This document shows positions 22,356 to 32,904 of a stretch of 64,000 bases of DNA, piece after piece (the first letter of the stretch is position 1; each line of letters begins with the position of its first letter). A program made the position numbers and the translations under genes. This DNA is from Rhipicephalus microplus. Lineage: Eukaryota > Arthropoda > Arachnida > Ixodida > Ixodidae. The notes below the pieces were generated by a model. The model saw only the letters and a program-made list of their open reading frames with translations. It did no database searches and had not been told where the DNA came from. The DNA is taken from contig NC_134710.1 in assembly GCF_043290135.1 (NCBI RefSeq), forward strand, positions 282,997,276 through 283,061,275. The letters are read 5' to 3'.

Positions 22356-23917
22356 TACTCCTGGACTATTTGGCTGAGCTGAAGGTGTGGAAGGAAAAAA
22401 TTTTAGTCTCAAAACTTTTCATCCCTGCTGAGGTGTCATAACATTTTGATCTGTAGAAACCGGCCGTAGATGAATAAATAAGTAAACAAATAAAAAATTG
22501 TTTTATTATGTGACGCCATGCTGGCTGTTGGGCAGTGAGGATTCGGTGCGAAGTTCAAAGGTTTGCTCTTGAAGCTTTTCTTTTTTTTTCAATAATCGAC
22601 TTGTGACTGCAAAAACAAATAAAAGGCTACATTCCCATAGTTTTCCCTCTTGTGAACCATTATCTACTCTAATCACATAACTTCTAACACATAACTGTCT
22701 TCCTTACACTTAACTGTCTGAGCCACTTCTCATCTCGTGGTCAACTTATCAATTGACATGTTACTTCACTATAGCTCCAGGATGAAGTTAGTGACCATGA
22801 AAAGGTAATATATTAACTTTTCGTGTCACTCTGATGCCCGAGCACTCTTACTGTGAGCTATATATAAAGTGCATTCGATGTGAATAAAGTGTTTTCCTTC
22901 TGGCTCCTTTTGGTAGTCCAAGTGTCTCCATCTCTCTTGTGTCAGACACGCCTTCTCGGATGGCTTCATCTAGTTGGCGCTACAACCGTGCACCTGCTTG
23001 AAAGCATATATTGGCTTCATGGAATATTTGAAACAAAAACAAATGAAAAAAGGATTGTAAGAATTGACGTATCATTGGTCACAGGTCCCTTTTGGACCAC
23101 GCGGCAGAATGCTGCATTTGCAGTAAATGAGTTGAGAGACTCATGCATTGTTGAAATTTGCTATACTTCTTTATTGCCTCATCCATACGAATGAATCTTG
23201 TTTGCACTACAGAAACATGTCAGCCTAAAGGGCCATGGTCATCCCTTATCTTCCAACGAGTCTGCTGTCATGCACTTGCAAAAACAAAATTCAGAACAAA
23301 GTATTACTGTAACATTCACTCCAACTGCAAGACACAAAAATAAAACTTCGCAGAAAGCTAATAAAAAAGCCATATTTACTTTAAGGTAATGCCGACATAA
23401 TAGCAAACCTACAGCTTCCTTAAGCTGTGAAATTTCGCCAAGAGTTGTTTCTTTTCACTCTTTCCTCCTTACCTTGTATAAAAACAATCTCACAACAGCG
23501 GGGCACACAAACTTCATCGCATAAGTTATTTCATGGCATTACTATGAATGTCCTTTAGTTGTCAACTATATCACTCGGGAGAGAATTGATAATGAGCTCA
23601 CATACTATACCTAAAAAAAAGCTGACTAGTAAATGCAGACCAATAAATTAAAAGTAAAAGGTTGTGTAAAACTTTTCTTTGTTACGCTCAGCTGACATGA
23701 CATTGGAAGCTCTTTGCAGACGCCGATGTCGTGTTTAACTCTAGTATGCTCTTTACAGATGGAGGAGCGTATGAAAGTTAGAGGTGTTTGTTTTACCACT
23801 TATGCACTCGAAAGACACGATTATGTACACTTCATAACATAAATGGTAAGACTCAAACTCTTTGGCGGTGGTCCTCGTCTGTGAACGTACTTGTGAAACA
23901 ATAATAAAATTTTTGGT
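22356..23917. other. intergenic; one weak LTR-like signature
   Basis: Around 22,855-22,985 there is TATATATAAAG, then AATAAAG, then GTTGGCGCTACAACC, the order expected for an LTR promoter, poly(A) signal and primer site. I found no second copy of this LTR in the window. The 104-codon frame at 22,880-23,194 shows no known motif. Confidence 0.35.
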
Positions 23918-25841
23918 GTACTACAGTGCAGAAAAACACAATAGACAAAACACAAATGACTAGAAGAAGCGCTTAACTTTCAATGTTTATTGGGAAAAAG
24001 CACGTATATTTATACCACCCTGAGTAGACTGAGGACCCGGTGTACCCCACGCACACAAGTCACAATGCAATGTACACATCATCGGTGAAGCAACTTTGCC
24101 AGCCGGTCTAACCTGTGTTTTTCCCTTGAACCGAAGTTAGCTTTGGCATTCAGGAAGTCGAGGCCAGCACAGCTTTCTTTTGTATTTAAGGTTTCGTATG
24201 AAGCCCCTGCTGATTAGAGCGCATGTTGTATTTCAGGAGGTGCGAACCTCCTTAACAGCTGCAAGAACTTAAAACCTGGCCTACCCATTAGACGAGCGGT
24301 TTCTTTTCTATGCCAGCACTCCATCCACATTATCCTGGTTGATAAGAAAGGTGCTTTCATAATTCTACTGAGCACAATATTGTTAAATCAATGTCAAGAG
24401 AAGCGATTTCTACAGTCGATTCTCTCTCTGATGTTTCATTGAGTAAACCGAAGTCTAATGCAAAAAGTGTGAGAAGCTTAACCTTTCTGATCTGGTTAAG
24501 GCAATCGATAAGAGCAAAAACATTTTTTCAAATGTCTTTTTAGTGCGAAAATTCGCGAGGTCAACGTACCTTTTTGGACCATTGTCTAATAATCTGAATC
24601 AACGTAATCTCAACCTTTTAGTGGTAGATTACCCTTTTATTGAGACTAAATCTGACCAGGCTTTAGATGTCTTTGACACTTTCACTGACAAGTGCTGTCA
24701 GGATTCATTGATTTATATCGAAGATCTTTTTTACTCCTTGCATCATAATTTAATCCTCGAGTGTGTTGAGCATTCTATTGACAAACACAGTTCCGTTGCT
24801 TTCCAAAACACTGTGGGGATTTCTGCTGGTGGTTTCTTAGACTGTTTAAGCTTTTATTACCCGTCTATCTACGTAATGTTTGAAAGAATCCCACACCTGC
24901 AGAAGCAAAGAGTATGCACTCGTTTTTGCATCGCTCGGTTATTAGAGACATAGTTCCTGCTTACTTCAATCGTCAGATCAATGGTTTGTTAACTAATGAA
25001 AACGTTTTAGCATATTCTGATATGTTGACAATTACCTAATTGTTTTAAGTTGTGATCCGTACAACTTTGAAATACAAAGCAAAGTGCTACTTGATGTGTT
25101 TTTTTTTTTGGTGGGATGAGCCCATTCAGCTTAACCCATGAACTCCCAGCAAATGTCCAAATTAGAGTTTTAGATTTCCGGTTTCGTTTTGCATGTGTTA
25201 GCGTCTGCTGGTGCTATGAACCATGTACTAACAAACCACTACAACCTATCGAGTGTGCCCACTCTAAGCTCGTTAAATGAGCTATTGCCACGCTCTGCCT
25301 GAGAGTGCGCTGGGAAAATCTTGCCCACACTGTACTTCTGAAGCATTTGAGCGTCAAGCTACAAGTCTGTCAGGTGCTGGGCATCTCGAGCTACTCCACA
25401 TTTCAGTTGCAGACAGCCTGCTCAAGAAGGTGTGCCATCCCCCTCAAAATTGTGAAGCCATCGCACCACGCTGGCAGAAGGTAGCATTTATAGCATTGAT
25501 ACCGTCTATGCACAAGCTGTCACCCAACTTGAAAAAAGTGGTCCAGTAGTAAGACGTCAAACTCGTGTTTTCAGGAGGTGAAGATAAAACAGGTCTGTGG
25601 CACCAAGCACAGGACACCCTTTGCTGATTGTGCAGAAGGGGTAGAGTGCAGAAGGGGTAGGGATAGGGCGTAGCATAAACGATAGGCTAAGAGAGCATGC
25701 AAGCATTGTGAAGAATGCACATGAATGAAAAGTATAAAGGTTTCCTCAATAGTCATTGCATAACCTGTCAGAATTGCTCTCCCAATCAGCAGTCGTCATT
25801 TGTGTTCTGTCGATTGTGTGTTTTTTGCACTGTAGTGCACC
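23918..25841 (+). mobile_element. Penelope-like element with inverted terminal segments
   Basis: The left end GGTGTACTACAGTGCAG... (from 23,918) is repeated inverted at the right end (read back from about 25,840: GGTGCACTACAGTGCAAAA), similar over about 45 bp including ACACAAATGAC. Inside is a decayed Penelope-like reverse transcriptase. Inverted or tandem terminal segments are characteristic of this class. Confidence 0.75.
24290..25740 (+). pseudogene. Penelope-like RT with GIY-YIG remnant
   Basis: The open part 24,543-24,953 has DVFDTFTDKCCQDSLIYIED, then FYSLHHNLILECVEHSIDK and FQNTVGISAGGF, RT-core motifs of arthropod Penelope-like elements. Later frames have ELPANVQIRVLDFRFRF and PLQPIECAHSKLVK (about 25,130-25,280) and the linker IPSMHKLSPNLKKVV (about 25,500). 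A last fragment, RSINDRLREHASIVKNAHE (about 25,667-25,723), matches the C-terminal part of a GIY-YIG nuclease whose GIY-YIG motif itself is lost. Frameshifts and stops throughout. Confidence 0.82.
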
Positions 25842-26235
25842 AGAACAATGTAATGACAAGCCCAACTCGCCGCTTTGATAATGAATGGCTATAATGCAGT
25901 AGCTGGACCACTTGCTTCTTGGTTGCAGTTTTGTAAAAATAATTAAAATATTGTATTCTTAATTTATTACAGCTGTTTACTTCAAGCGTTTTACCGAGTA
26001 GATTATGTGGAAGAATCAGATTTAAGCTGAAAGTAAACAAAACTTGAGGAGCAAAAGCTTGCTAGTGTCTCTTGCAAGCTTAGGCGTAAAAGGACCAGGA
26101 GGGGATGCCACAGATTTTAGCTGAACAAGATTGCATAACTTGGGCTGTACTAAGAATAGAGGGAACATTTATATAGCTGACGTATTTTTCAGAGCAAAGC
26201 TTTGCAAGATCCGTGGCTTTGGAGATGTCAGCTTG
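25842..26235. other. intergenic, nothing recognised
   Basis: No gene or known repeat seen. Confidence 0.4.
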
Positions 26236-26349
26236 ACTGGGTGATAGAAGGACCATAGGATGAGTTTGTAAGCTACTAGTAGCTTACAAATTAAAATGTA
26301 AGCTACTAGTAGTTTACAAATTCATCCTATGGCCCTTCTATCGCCCAGT
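26236..26349. repeat. 114 bp near-perfect hairpin
   Basis: ACTGGGTGATAGAAGG at 26,236 pairs with CCTTCTATCGCCCAGT ending at 26,349. The stem continues through CATAGGATGA and TTTGTAAGC on both sides. The centre holds two copies of the self-complementary GTAAGCTACTAGTAG type. Few mismatches. It could be a recent foldback element or a hairpin RNA gene; nothing shows transcription. Confidence 0.85.
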
Positions 26350-26426
26350 ATGTAGTAGCTTGAGAAACAGCCCACATCTTCATTCCATGGCACAGCAGTG
26401 TGTAGAAGACACCAAATGATGACATG

Positions 26427-26667
26427 ATTGAATGAATAGTGGAGTTTAAGGTGCGAAAACCACCATATGATTATGAGAGACGCCGTAGTGAAGGGCTCCG
26501 GGAAAATTTGACCACCTGGCGTTCTTTAACGTGCACCCAAATCTGAGTACACGGGCCTACAACATTTCCGCCTCCATCGGAAATGCAGCCGCCACAGCAG
26601 GGATTTGATCCAGCGACCTGCGGGTCAGTAGCCGAGTGCCTTATCCACTAGACCACCATGGCGGGGC
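26427..26667 (-). mobile_element. Ruka-like SINE with target duplication
   Basis: Full-length minus-strand copy flanked by AAATGATGACATG (26,414-26,426) and AAATGATGGCATG (26,668-26,680), one mismatch. Confidence 0.92.
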
Positions 26668-26680
26668 AAATGATGGCATG

Positions 26681-27629
26681 TTCTGCCATAATATGAGAGC
26701 TTAGTATTTTGGTGAGAAATCCATGACAAATATGTCAATATATTTTTTAGTTAAGTTGTTGGATAAAAATAAAGGAAAATACGCATTGACTTGAACTTGA
26801 AACGCTCATCTCTATGTCTGCAAATACGACAAATGATGCAATGCATGATCAAGTTCGGCTTCAGTGTCATACACGTGTACTGCGAAGAAGCACACAACAA
26901 AAGTACTGGCATTTACACGTTCGGCTTCACCGCCATGTACATGCGTTGCGGAGAAGCGTGCGTTTAGGGTCATTACAATTACACCAGTGTTGTTCTCTGA
27001 ATCCCAAATGGGAACGCGAAGCACAATTTAATTTTGTCATTCCTGTATATCAGTGTATTGGGAGGATAACTCGGTGCAAGTTACACAACTTTTCAGGACG
27101 CTATTACAGGTGCCAAAGAATTGAGCACTACATAAGGGAGGCATCTGGAAAAGTGTTCTTGAATCCCGGCAGCATAGCCCTACATTATCACGCTATTTCA
27201 TGTTGACAGGTATTTTTCACCATTAAATGTGGGATAGCGGTCAACAGGGCAGAGTGCAACTACAAATCATAGAGACGACTGCTTACCTGTTGTGGCAAGG
27301 CAGCGCCCATCAGCCTGCGACGTCTGCCGATCGAGCAAGCACAGTCCCCACGATGTAAACGAAATTATCATGGGGCACCGGTTCGTACACCACGTTAGCT
27401 ACACGGAAGCTGGACGACTCGCAGAGCCAAATACACAGTCAAACGATCAAACTCACTCGAGCAAGGTGCAAGCTTGAGAATCAGTCCAGCAAACACCTCA
27501 CTGGCCGGCGAAGCGGCGTTTCAAAAACTCCGCTGCGACGTAACAGCGCCACCATCGAAAATCCCTAGGTCAAAAAATTCCAAAAAAACCTCGTCCTAGG
27601 TAAGATCCTGTATGATATATAGACGCTCG
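26681..27629. other. intergenic, nothing recognised
   Basis: The 130-codon frame at 26,814-27,206 has no motif I recognise. GC content rises near 27,480-27,560 without a gene signature. Confidence 0.4.
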
Positions 27630-27802
27630 CCCTCTTTCCGGTGCCGCACGGCACACTTTCCCTTCTAGTACTAGAGTGTACTAGAAGAACAGGGGAGTGC
27701 CCGGGCCAAACTCCAAAAAGTGAAGCCCAAACAGGGTCAAGCCGCTTGTGATGCTGCGATTGGTAGTCTGCAATGTGTCGTCTTTTTAAGAACTGCGCTC
27801 GG

Positions 27803-27880
27803 CTCCGTAGAAGTGGTCGAGGGGTAGAATGCTCGCTTCCAACTCAAAAGACCCATGTTCAAATCACAGATGTCGACGGT
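27803..27880 (+). repeat. tRNA-Gly(TCC)-like Pol III unit, left arm
   Basis: The A-box TGGTCGAGGGG (27,814-27,824) and B-box GTTCAAATC (27,857-27,865) fit the consensus. The loop GCTTCCAAC resembles tRNA-Gly with anticodon TCC. Seven Ts at 27,885-27,891 follow, a Pol III stop signal. The acceptor stem is not well paired, so it is tRNA-derived, not a tRNA gene. Confidence 0.65.
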
Positions 27881-28187
27881 AAGCTTTTTTTATTTTTGAT
27901 TTTACTTGTACGGCTGTATTGCTTGGCTTTATTTTTTAATGTAGCCTCAGTTTCTTCATGCTATTACGAAAATCCACGTGAAACTGGATGTAAAGAACAA
28001 GAAATTTGACAGCGCGCACTGGGGAGCCGCCGGTCAAGTCCCAGTATGCTCGCTGTCAAGTTTCTTTTTATTTACTTCATATTTTGCGTCACTTTTCGTA
28101 ACAGCATGTAGCAACTGAAGCTACATTACAAAGTAAAGCCAAGCAGTTCAGCCGTGCAAGTTAAAATAAGAATAAAAAAAGTTTACC

Positions 28188-28268
28188 GTCAACATCTGCG
28201 ATTCCAACCTTGGTCATTAAAGTGAGAAGCGAGCATTTTACCGTAACTCCAACCACATCTACGGAGCC
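28188..28268 (-). repeat. tRNA-Gly-like unit, right arm (diverged)
   Basis: The inverted counterpart of the left-arm unit. On the minus strand it has TGGTTGGAGTT (A-box) and GGTTGGAATCGC (B-box, altered), followed by a T run. It is more diverged than the left arm. Confidence 0.55.
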
Positions 28269-28419
28269 ACGCACAGCTCTTAAAAATATGACAAATTGCA
28301 GACTACCAATTGGAGCGCCTAGAGCAGATTGACCCTGTTTGGGCTTCACTTTTAATGCATTGGTGCTACGGCCGTTCCTAGCACTCTCCTGTTCTAGTAC
28401 ACTCTATTAGTACACTGTA

Positions 28420-28710
28420 GCGGTGTGGTGGGGCGCAGAGTAACTTTTGCTGTTTTCGCATATTCAAGTACACACACTAAATATTTTTTACTAAATTTAT
28501 GTTTCAAATATTTTACCACACTTACAAAAATAAAACACAAAACGACATTAGAACATAAAGCAAATTATTAATAATTAACGCGAGTGCGGTGCAGCTCTTT
28601 CTTGAATGAGACAAGGAAATCCAGCTGCCTGTGCTACCTGTGCCACCTGTATTCGGTGACTTTGTTGTGTGCATGCCACATGATTTTGTAGTCTATTCTA
28701 CTGGTAGAAC
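28420..28710. other. probable 5' flank of the CACTA transposase
   Basis: AT-rich with no open frame. No CACTA-type terminus was recognised, so the left boundary of the CACTA element is unknown. Confidence 0.35.
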
Positions 28711-28760
28711 ATGGCGTCGCAGAAAAGAAGAAAGACGTACCTGGATCCAGAGTCTACTGC

Positions 28761-30735
28761 TACAGTGTACTAGAAGGGGAAGTGTGCCGTCCGCGGCGCG
28801 TTCCAATGGAGGTGAAGGGGTACCCACAACTAGGGTGGCTAGAATCCACCCTACCGCAGCGATGAAGCAGGTTGAGTACAGCCTGAGGGCGCTAGGGGAT
28901 GCTGCGAGCCAGAGCATTCTGTGGCCAGAGGAGCGCGTGTGTCAACACATGTTGCACATTCAGTTTGGTTGTTAATGCGTGACCAGTTTCTCGTTGCCGG
29001 TAATTCTCGCATTGAATAACTCTGCTCCTCACCAGATTGTGCTGTACGTGAGTGAAGAAATTACGTTGGTGTTTGTGCATGTCTAATGTAATGAGAAAAA
29101 AATGTCTGGGAGACGGCGAGAAAAGCGAGGCGGATTTTGCTTTGTGCCAAATAGTAACAGCGGCTACCGCTCCTGTAAGAAGGCGCACTTCTTATTTCGG
29201 GCGCCATTGAAGCTGGCCGCCGGGAAGAATGGTCATGGAACATCAAAAGAGGTGATCGAGTCCTCGACAAGAGCAGCGTTGTTTGTGAGCGACACTTCGA
29301 AGCAAGGTTCATACGGCGAACTTTCAAGATGAGAATTGACGGTAAGGTTAGTGAGATCCCCAGAAACGTGCCACTCTTATCAAAAGATACCATTCCTACA
29401 ATTTCCCTGATGCTCCCAAGTACCTTTTAAAATCGGTGCCGAAAAAAAAACAGAAGGATCGCAACCTCAGGGATCAGATTCTCCCCAAACCGAAGCGAAG
29501 ACGTGAGAGCAACACGTTGTCAGAAGTTGAGCCTAACGACGTTGATCAAGGTAGTTCAGTCGATGATGTTCCTGAACAGGAATGCCAAAGAATGTCGAAT
29601 GATGTTGACCAAGACGGTGCCGCTGCTAGAGCTAGTCACCCAGAATTTCAAGCGCTGTTATTTTCAAAGCTCACGATTCCAAATGAGAGCTCGGAAATTT
29701 TCCTGTCGTGTGTTGGGGACTCATTTCTTTATGCCGAGTTGGAAGCCGACGCTGTTAAACATAGCAAGGGCATTGAAAAAACTCATTCGGATTAAGAAGC
29801 AAGCTGCTGAAAGTGCTGCAACCAGCGATATTCTCATAAGAGGAAAGAAGAGGCGTCAAGAGGAACTCGTAGCACGAGAAGAGGCAGTGTTGCTGGTAAT
29901 CATTGTGAGCAAATTGACCTTGTGGTCCAGCGTGGAAATAGAGCCTTTCGCTGGTAAATGTTCATCGTTTAATGGGGTATTCTTTTCAAAGAACAGCACG
30001 CTTGTGGTAATTGCCTTCGGTGCTTGTGTTCACTTCAAATACCAGAGAAAGCTGATACTCAACCAAGAAGACAATATCAGAAGATGTTTACGAAAGTCCT
30101 CGCAATATACGACGTAAACTTCGAAAAACGAAAGGCGAGCCTAGCAGCGCAAAAATTATCTTCAGTCAAATAAAAGCGAAAAATGAGCAGTTATCTGAAG
30201 AAGCAGTAGCTGAAAAATTTAGAGGTCTTCGATTGACGCTTCCCGACTGTTAAATTTAGTATGCGAAGCAATATAAAAGATATAACACACAGGACGGAAC
30301 TCAAACACTTGTATGCAAAAATAGATATTTAAGCTGTATAAGTTAGCACGTTGAAATCCACTCAATACTATTTGAAAATACATCACTATAATAAAAAATT
30401 TAGTAACTTTAAAAAGAAAAGGGTTCAGCTGGTGTAAACGACCTCACCGAATTGTTGTCGGGTGTTTTTTTGTACGCTCGTTATAGCGTGAGAACCACTA
30501 GTGCCTATGCGGAAGGGCTGAATTTCACCTTTAAGTGGCATTTATTGCATAAAAAGCAGCGACATTTCGGAATAATACACAGATCGGCCTCCCGGACCGC
30601 TCAGAGAGCCATCACGGCAGCGAGCGTAGCGCTCCTTTAGCCAGCAGCGTCCCCGAGTGGCGCGCGGAGCGGTCATCGCTAGAAGGACCCTCTTTCTGGC
30701 ACCACACGGCACACTTTTCCTTCTAGTACACTGTA
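28761..30735 (+). mobile_element. P-like transposon, internally deleted, inside the CACTA gene
   Basis: The left end TACAGTGTACTAGAAGGGGA and the inverted right end TACAGTGTACTAGAAGGAAA continue as AAGTGTGCCG in both arms (about 30 bp TIR). CTACTGC flanks both sides (28,754-28,760 and 30,736-30,742); an extra T would make 8 bp. The CACTA reading frame (GAG-TCT-ACT-GCT, then TCT-GTT) continues exactly when the 1,975 bp element and one flank copy are left out. It encodes only the N-terminal THAP part of a transposase. Confidence 0.9.
29102..30250 (+). pseudogene. THAP-domain N-terminus of a P-like transposase
   Basis: ATG 29,102 opens MSGRRREKRGGFCFVPNSNS. The first zinc pair CxxxxC is broken because the second Cys is Ser. 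After frameshifts come LDKSSVVCERHFEARFIRR (C-x2-H of the THAP site, about 29,260) and EIPRNVPLLSKDTIPTI, the AVPTIF-like box. A lysine-rich stretch (PKKKQKDRNLRDQILPKPKR, near 29,436) looks like a nuclear localisation signal. A Lys/Glu-rich helix follows (about 29,790-29,880). The catalytic RNase H-like part is absent. Frameshifts make it non-functional. Confidence 0.8.
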
Positions 30736-32904
30736 CTACTGCTTCTGTTCCGAGGGCTACAAAGTGGAGGCTTTTGAGTTCTGCCAGCGGTAGTGGTTCT
30801 AGTTCACGACCATAGCGTTGGACATCAGTTTCGAGGCCTTCTCACTCGAGTTCGCCGCAGCCGCTGATCAGCAACTATGATAATGAGAGCCAAAGTTCGT
30901 GGACGAGTACTGGAACAAATCACGATGACTTTGAGCTCACGGGTGACACTGACAATGGCTACGGTAACTTTGCCCGTGAAGACAGTGAACTCGTAAAATC
31001 CCCGTGCGGCACGTCGTTCTGCGACTACGAAGAGGACGAAGACATGTTTGACAAGCCATGGGACTCGTTCAATGTTGAAGAACTGGCGCTTTCGTTTATT
31101 GAAGGTGGACGGCTCACTCGTGAAGACGTGTATACGGCTCCTGGACATTGCTGTGAGATTCGGCTTATTGTGAACTGTGATCAAAGAGATTCAAAAGTTG
31201 TTAAATAACCTCCTTGAAAAAAAGCGTTTCCTCAAATCAGGTACCTCTTCAAGAAAGTCAGCGGCGTCGACATGGGCGATGTGGTGTTCCACTTGTATTG
31301 CTCGCACTGCATGTTGCATCTTGCCGATACGAAGGGTAACCTCGACTAGAGAAAACGCCTTCACGTTGCGTGCGACATGTGCCGTACTCAATACTCAGAC
31401 GGTGACCTTGTACGTGCTAGAAGCTTCTTTGTGGGTATGCTGATTAAGAAGCAGCTTGCCTCTATCCTGTCTAGCAAGACAGTTGGCTCAACTGTTATGA
31501 GCTCGCTCAATCGCAAGCACAACAGTGAAAGCACAATGAGTGACGTCACCGACAGTGTTCAATGTCAGAAAGTGAGGTAGAAAATGGACAAGAGTGATAT
31601 TACGGTAGCTATAAACTCTGACGGAAGTCCTGTATTTAATTCTTCAAGTTACAGCATATAGACTGTTCAGCTTGCCTTGAATGAGCTGCCGCCGTGACTG
31701 AGGTAGAACAATATCACGACGCCAGTGCCATGGTACGGACAAGAACACCCGGATATGACCCTTGTGCTGCAAGCCTTTGTGAGGCAGCTCGAGGAGCTCA
31801 ACAAGACTGGCCTAAGATGGGAATATGCAGGCGCTGTGCTCAAGTCAAAGGTAAGCACCTATTCATTAGATGTATGGCCAAAATATATGTCAATGCATTT
31901 ACTGGTATTCATTTTCAATTTGCAGGTGTTCTCCATCTGTTGTTGTGCAGATTCCCCTGCTAGAGCCGCAATGCAGGACATGGTGCAGTTTAATGGTCAT
32001 TATGGCTGCAGCTGGTGCTATCATCCAGGAGTAAATGTCTATGGTAAGTGTTGTTTTTAAGTTTTGTTTCAATGAGCACTCTGCAAGGTGCAACAAATCT
32101 GCCCACGTGTTCATGCATTTTTCTGCAAGGTTAAATTAGCTTTGTGGACGCTCATTTTAATAGGCTTTTTAATGCCTTTTTTCTCGCTATTACAGGTACT
32201 GTTAAATACTGCTTTAGCACACCCTTCCCGGACCACACAGATGAAGAGACACTATAAGACATGAAGGATGCCTGCAACACTCGAGCCACTGTACGTGGGG
32301 TCTAGAGGCCATCACCATTGATTAACCTACCAGGCTTCAACCCTGTTTCGTCCTGGAGCCCGGACTACATGCACAGCATTTTGCTAGGTGTTGCTCGGCA
32401 GATAACGGACTTGTGGTTTACAGCCACTGGAGAGGACTACTACTGTGGTAAGGCTTCAAAAGTGGCAATAGTAGACAAAAGAATTTTGTTGAAGCTTCTA
32501 GAGTACATTAATCAGCTGCCAAGAGCACTGCTCTCTCAGCAATATTGAAAAGCCTCCGAGTGGCAAGGTTGGCTCTTGTACCACAGCATGCCATGCTTAG
32601 CCAATGTTCTCGGCGAGATATATGTGCGCCACTGGGGCTTACTTGTTGCAGGAGTCTTTTTCCTCCTGAAAGACTTTGTTTCAGAAGCGGAAGTTTCAAA
32701 AGCGGAAGTGCAGTTTTTGTATTGTGAAAATCTTATGACATACAATGTTCACGAACTGCTGCACATTCCTAAATCATTTTTAGTGCAAAATAACAAAAAC
32801 AAAAACCCCGATCAAGGTGAAATACACAAAACTTAAAAAGACGTTTCGGCTCCCAACACGGGAGCCTTGTTCACAGTGACCGCAAATGGCGTAGTGCGCT
32901 CTTC

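Larger units (their letters stand above)
27672..28406. repeat. 735 bp palindromic foldback with tRNA-like arms
   Basis: The left arm (27,672 to about 28,025) and the right arm (28,406 back to about 28,042) are similar almost to the centre. Shared blocks include TAGAGTGTACTAGAA at the tips, AGTGAAGCCCAAACAGGGTC, TTGGTAGTCTGCAAT, GGCTCCGTAGA and the central ACTTGACAGCG type. The tips resemble the P-like TIR (TACAGTGTACTAGAAGG). It sits in another P-like terminus with an imperfect 7 bp flank (CTAGTAC and TTAGTAC). Confidence 0.8.
27630..28419 (+). mobile_element. P-like element 3' terminus, split by a palindrome
   Basis: 27,630-27,671 (CCCTCTTTCCGG...CGGCACACTTTCCCTTCTAG) matches the 3' end of the P-like element at 28,761-30,735. 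The last bases of that terminus, TTAGTACACTGTA, continue at 28,407-28,419 after a 735 bp insertion. No matching 5' end of this copy was found. Confidence 0.65.

Noticed and set aside
22850..22990. LTR-like order of TATA box, AATAAA and GGCGCTACAACC
   Set aside because: No second copy or internal coding region of such an element in the window. Kept only as a note.
27803..27880. Candidate functional tRNA-Gly(TCC) gene
   Set aside because: Poor acceptor and T-stem pairing; it is duplicated in inverted form within a foldback element.
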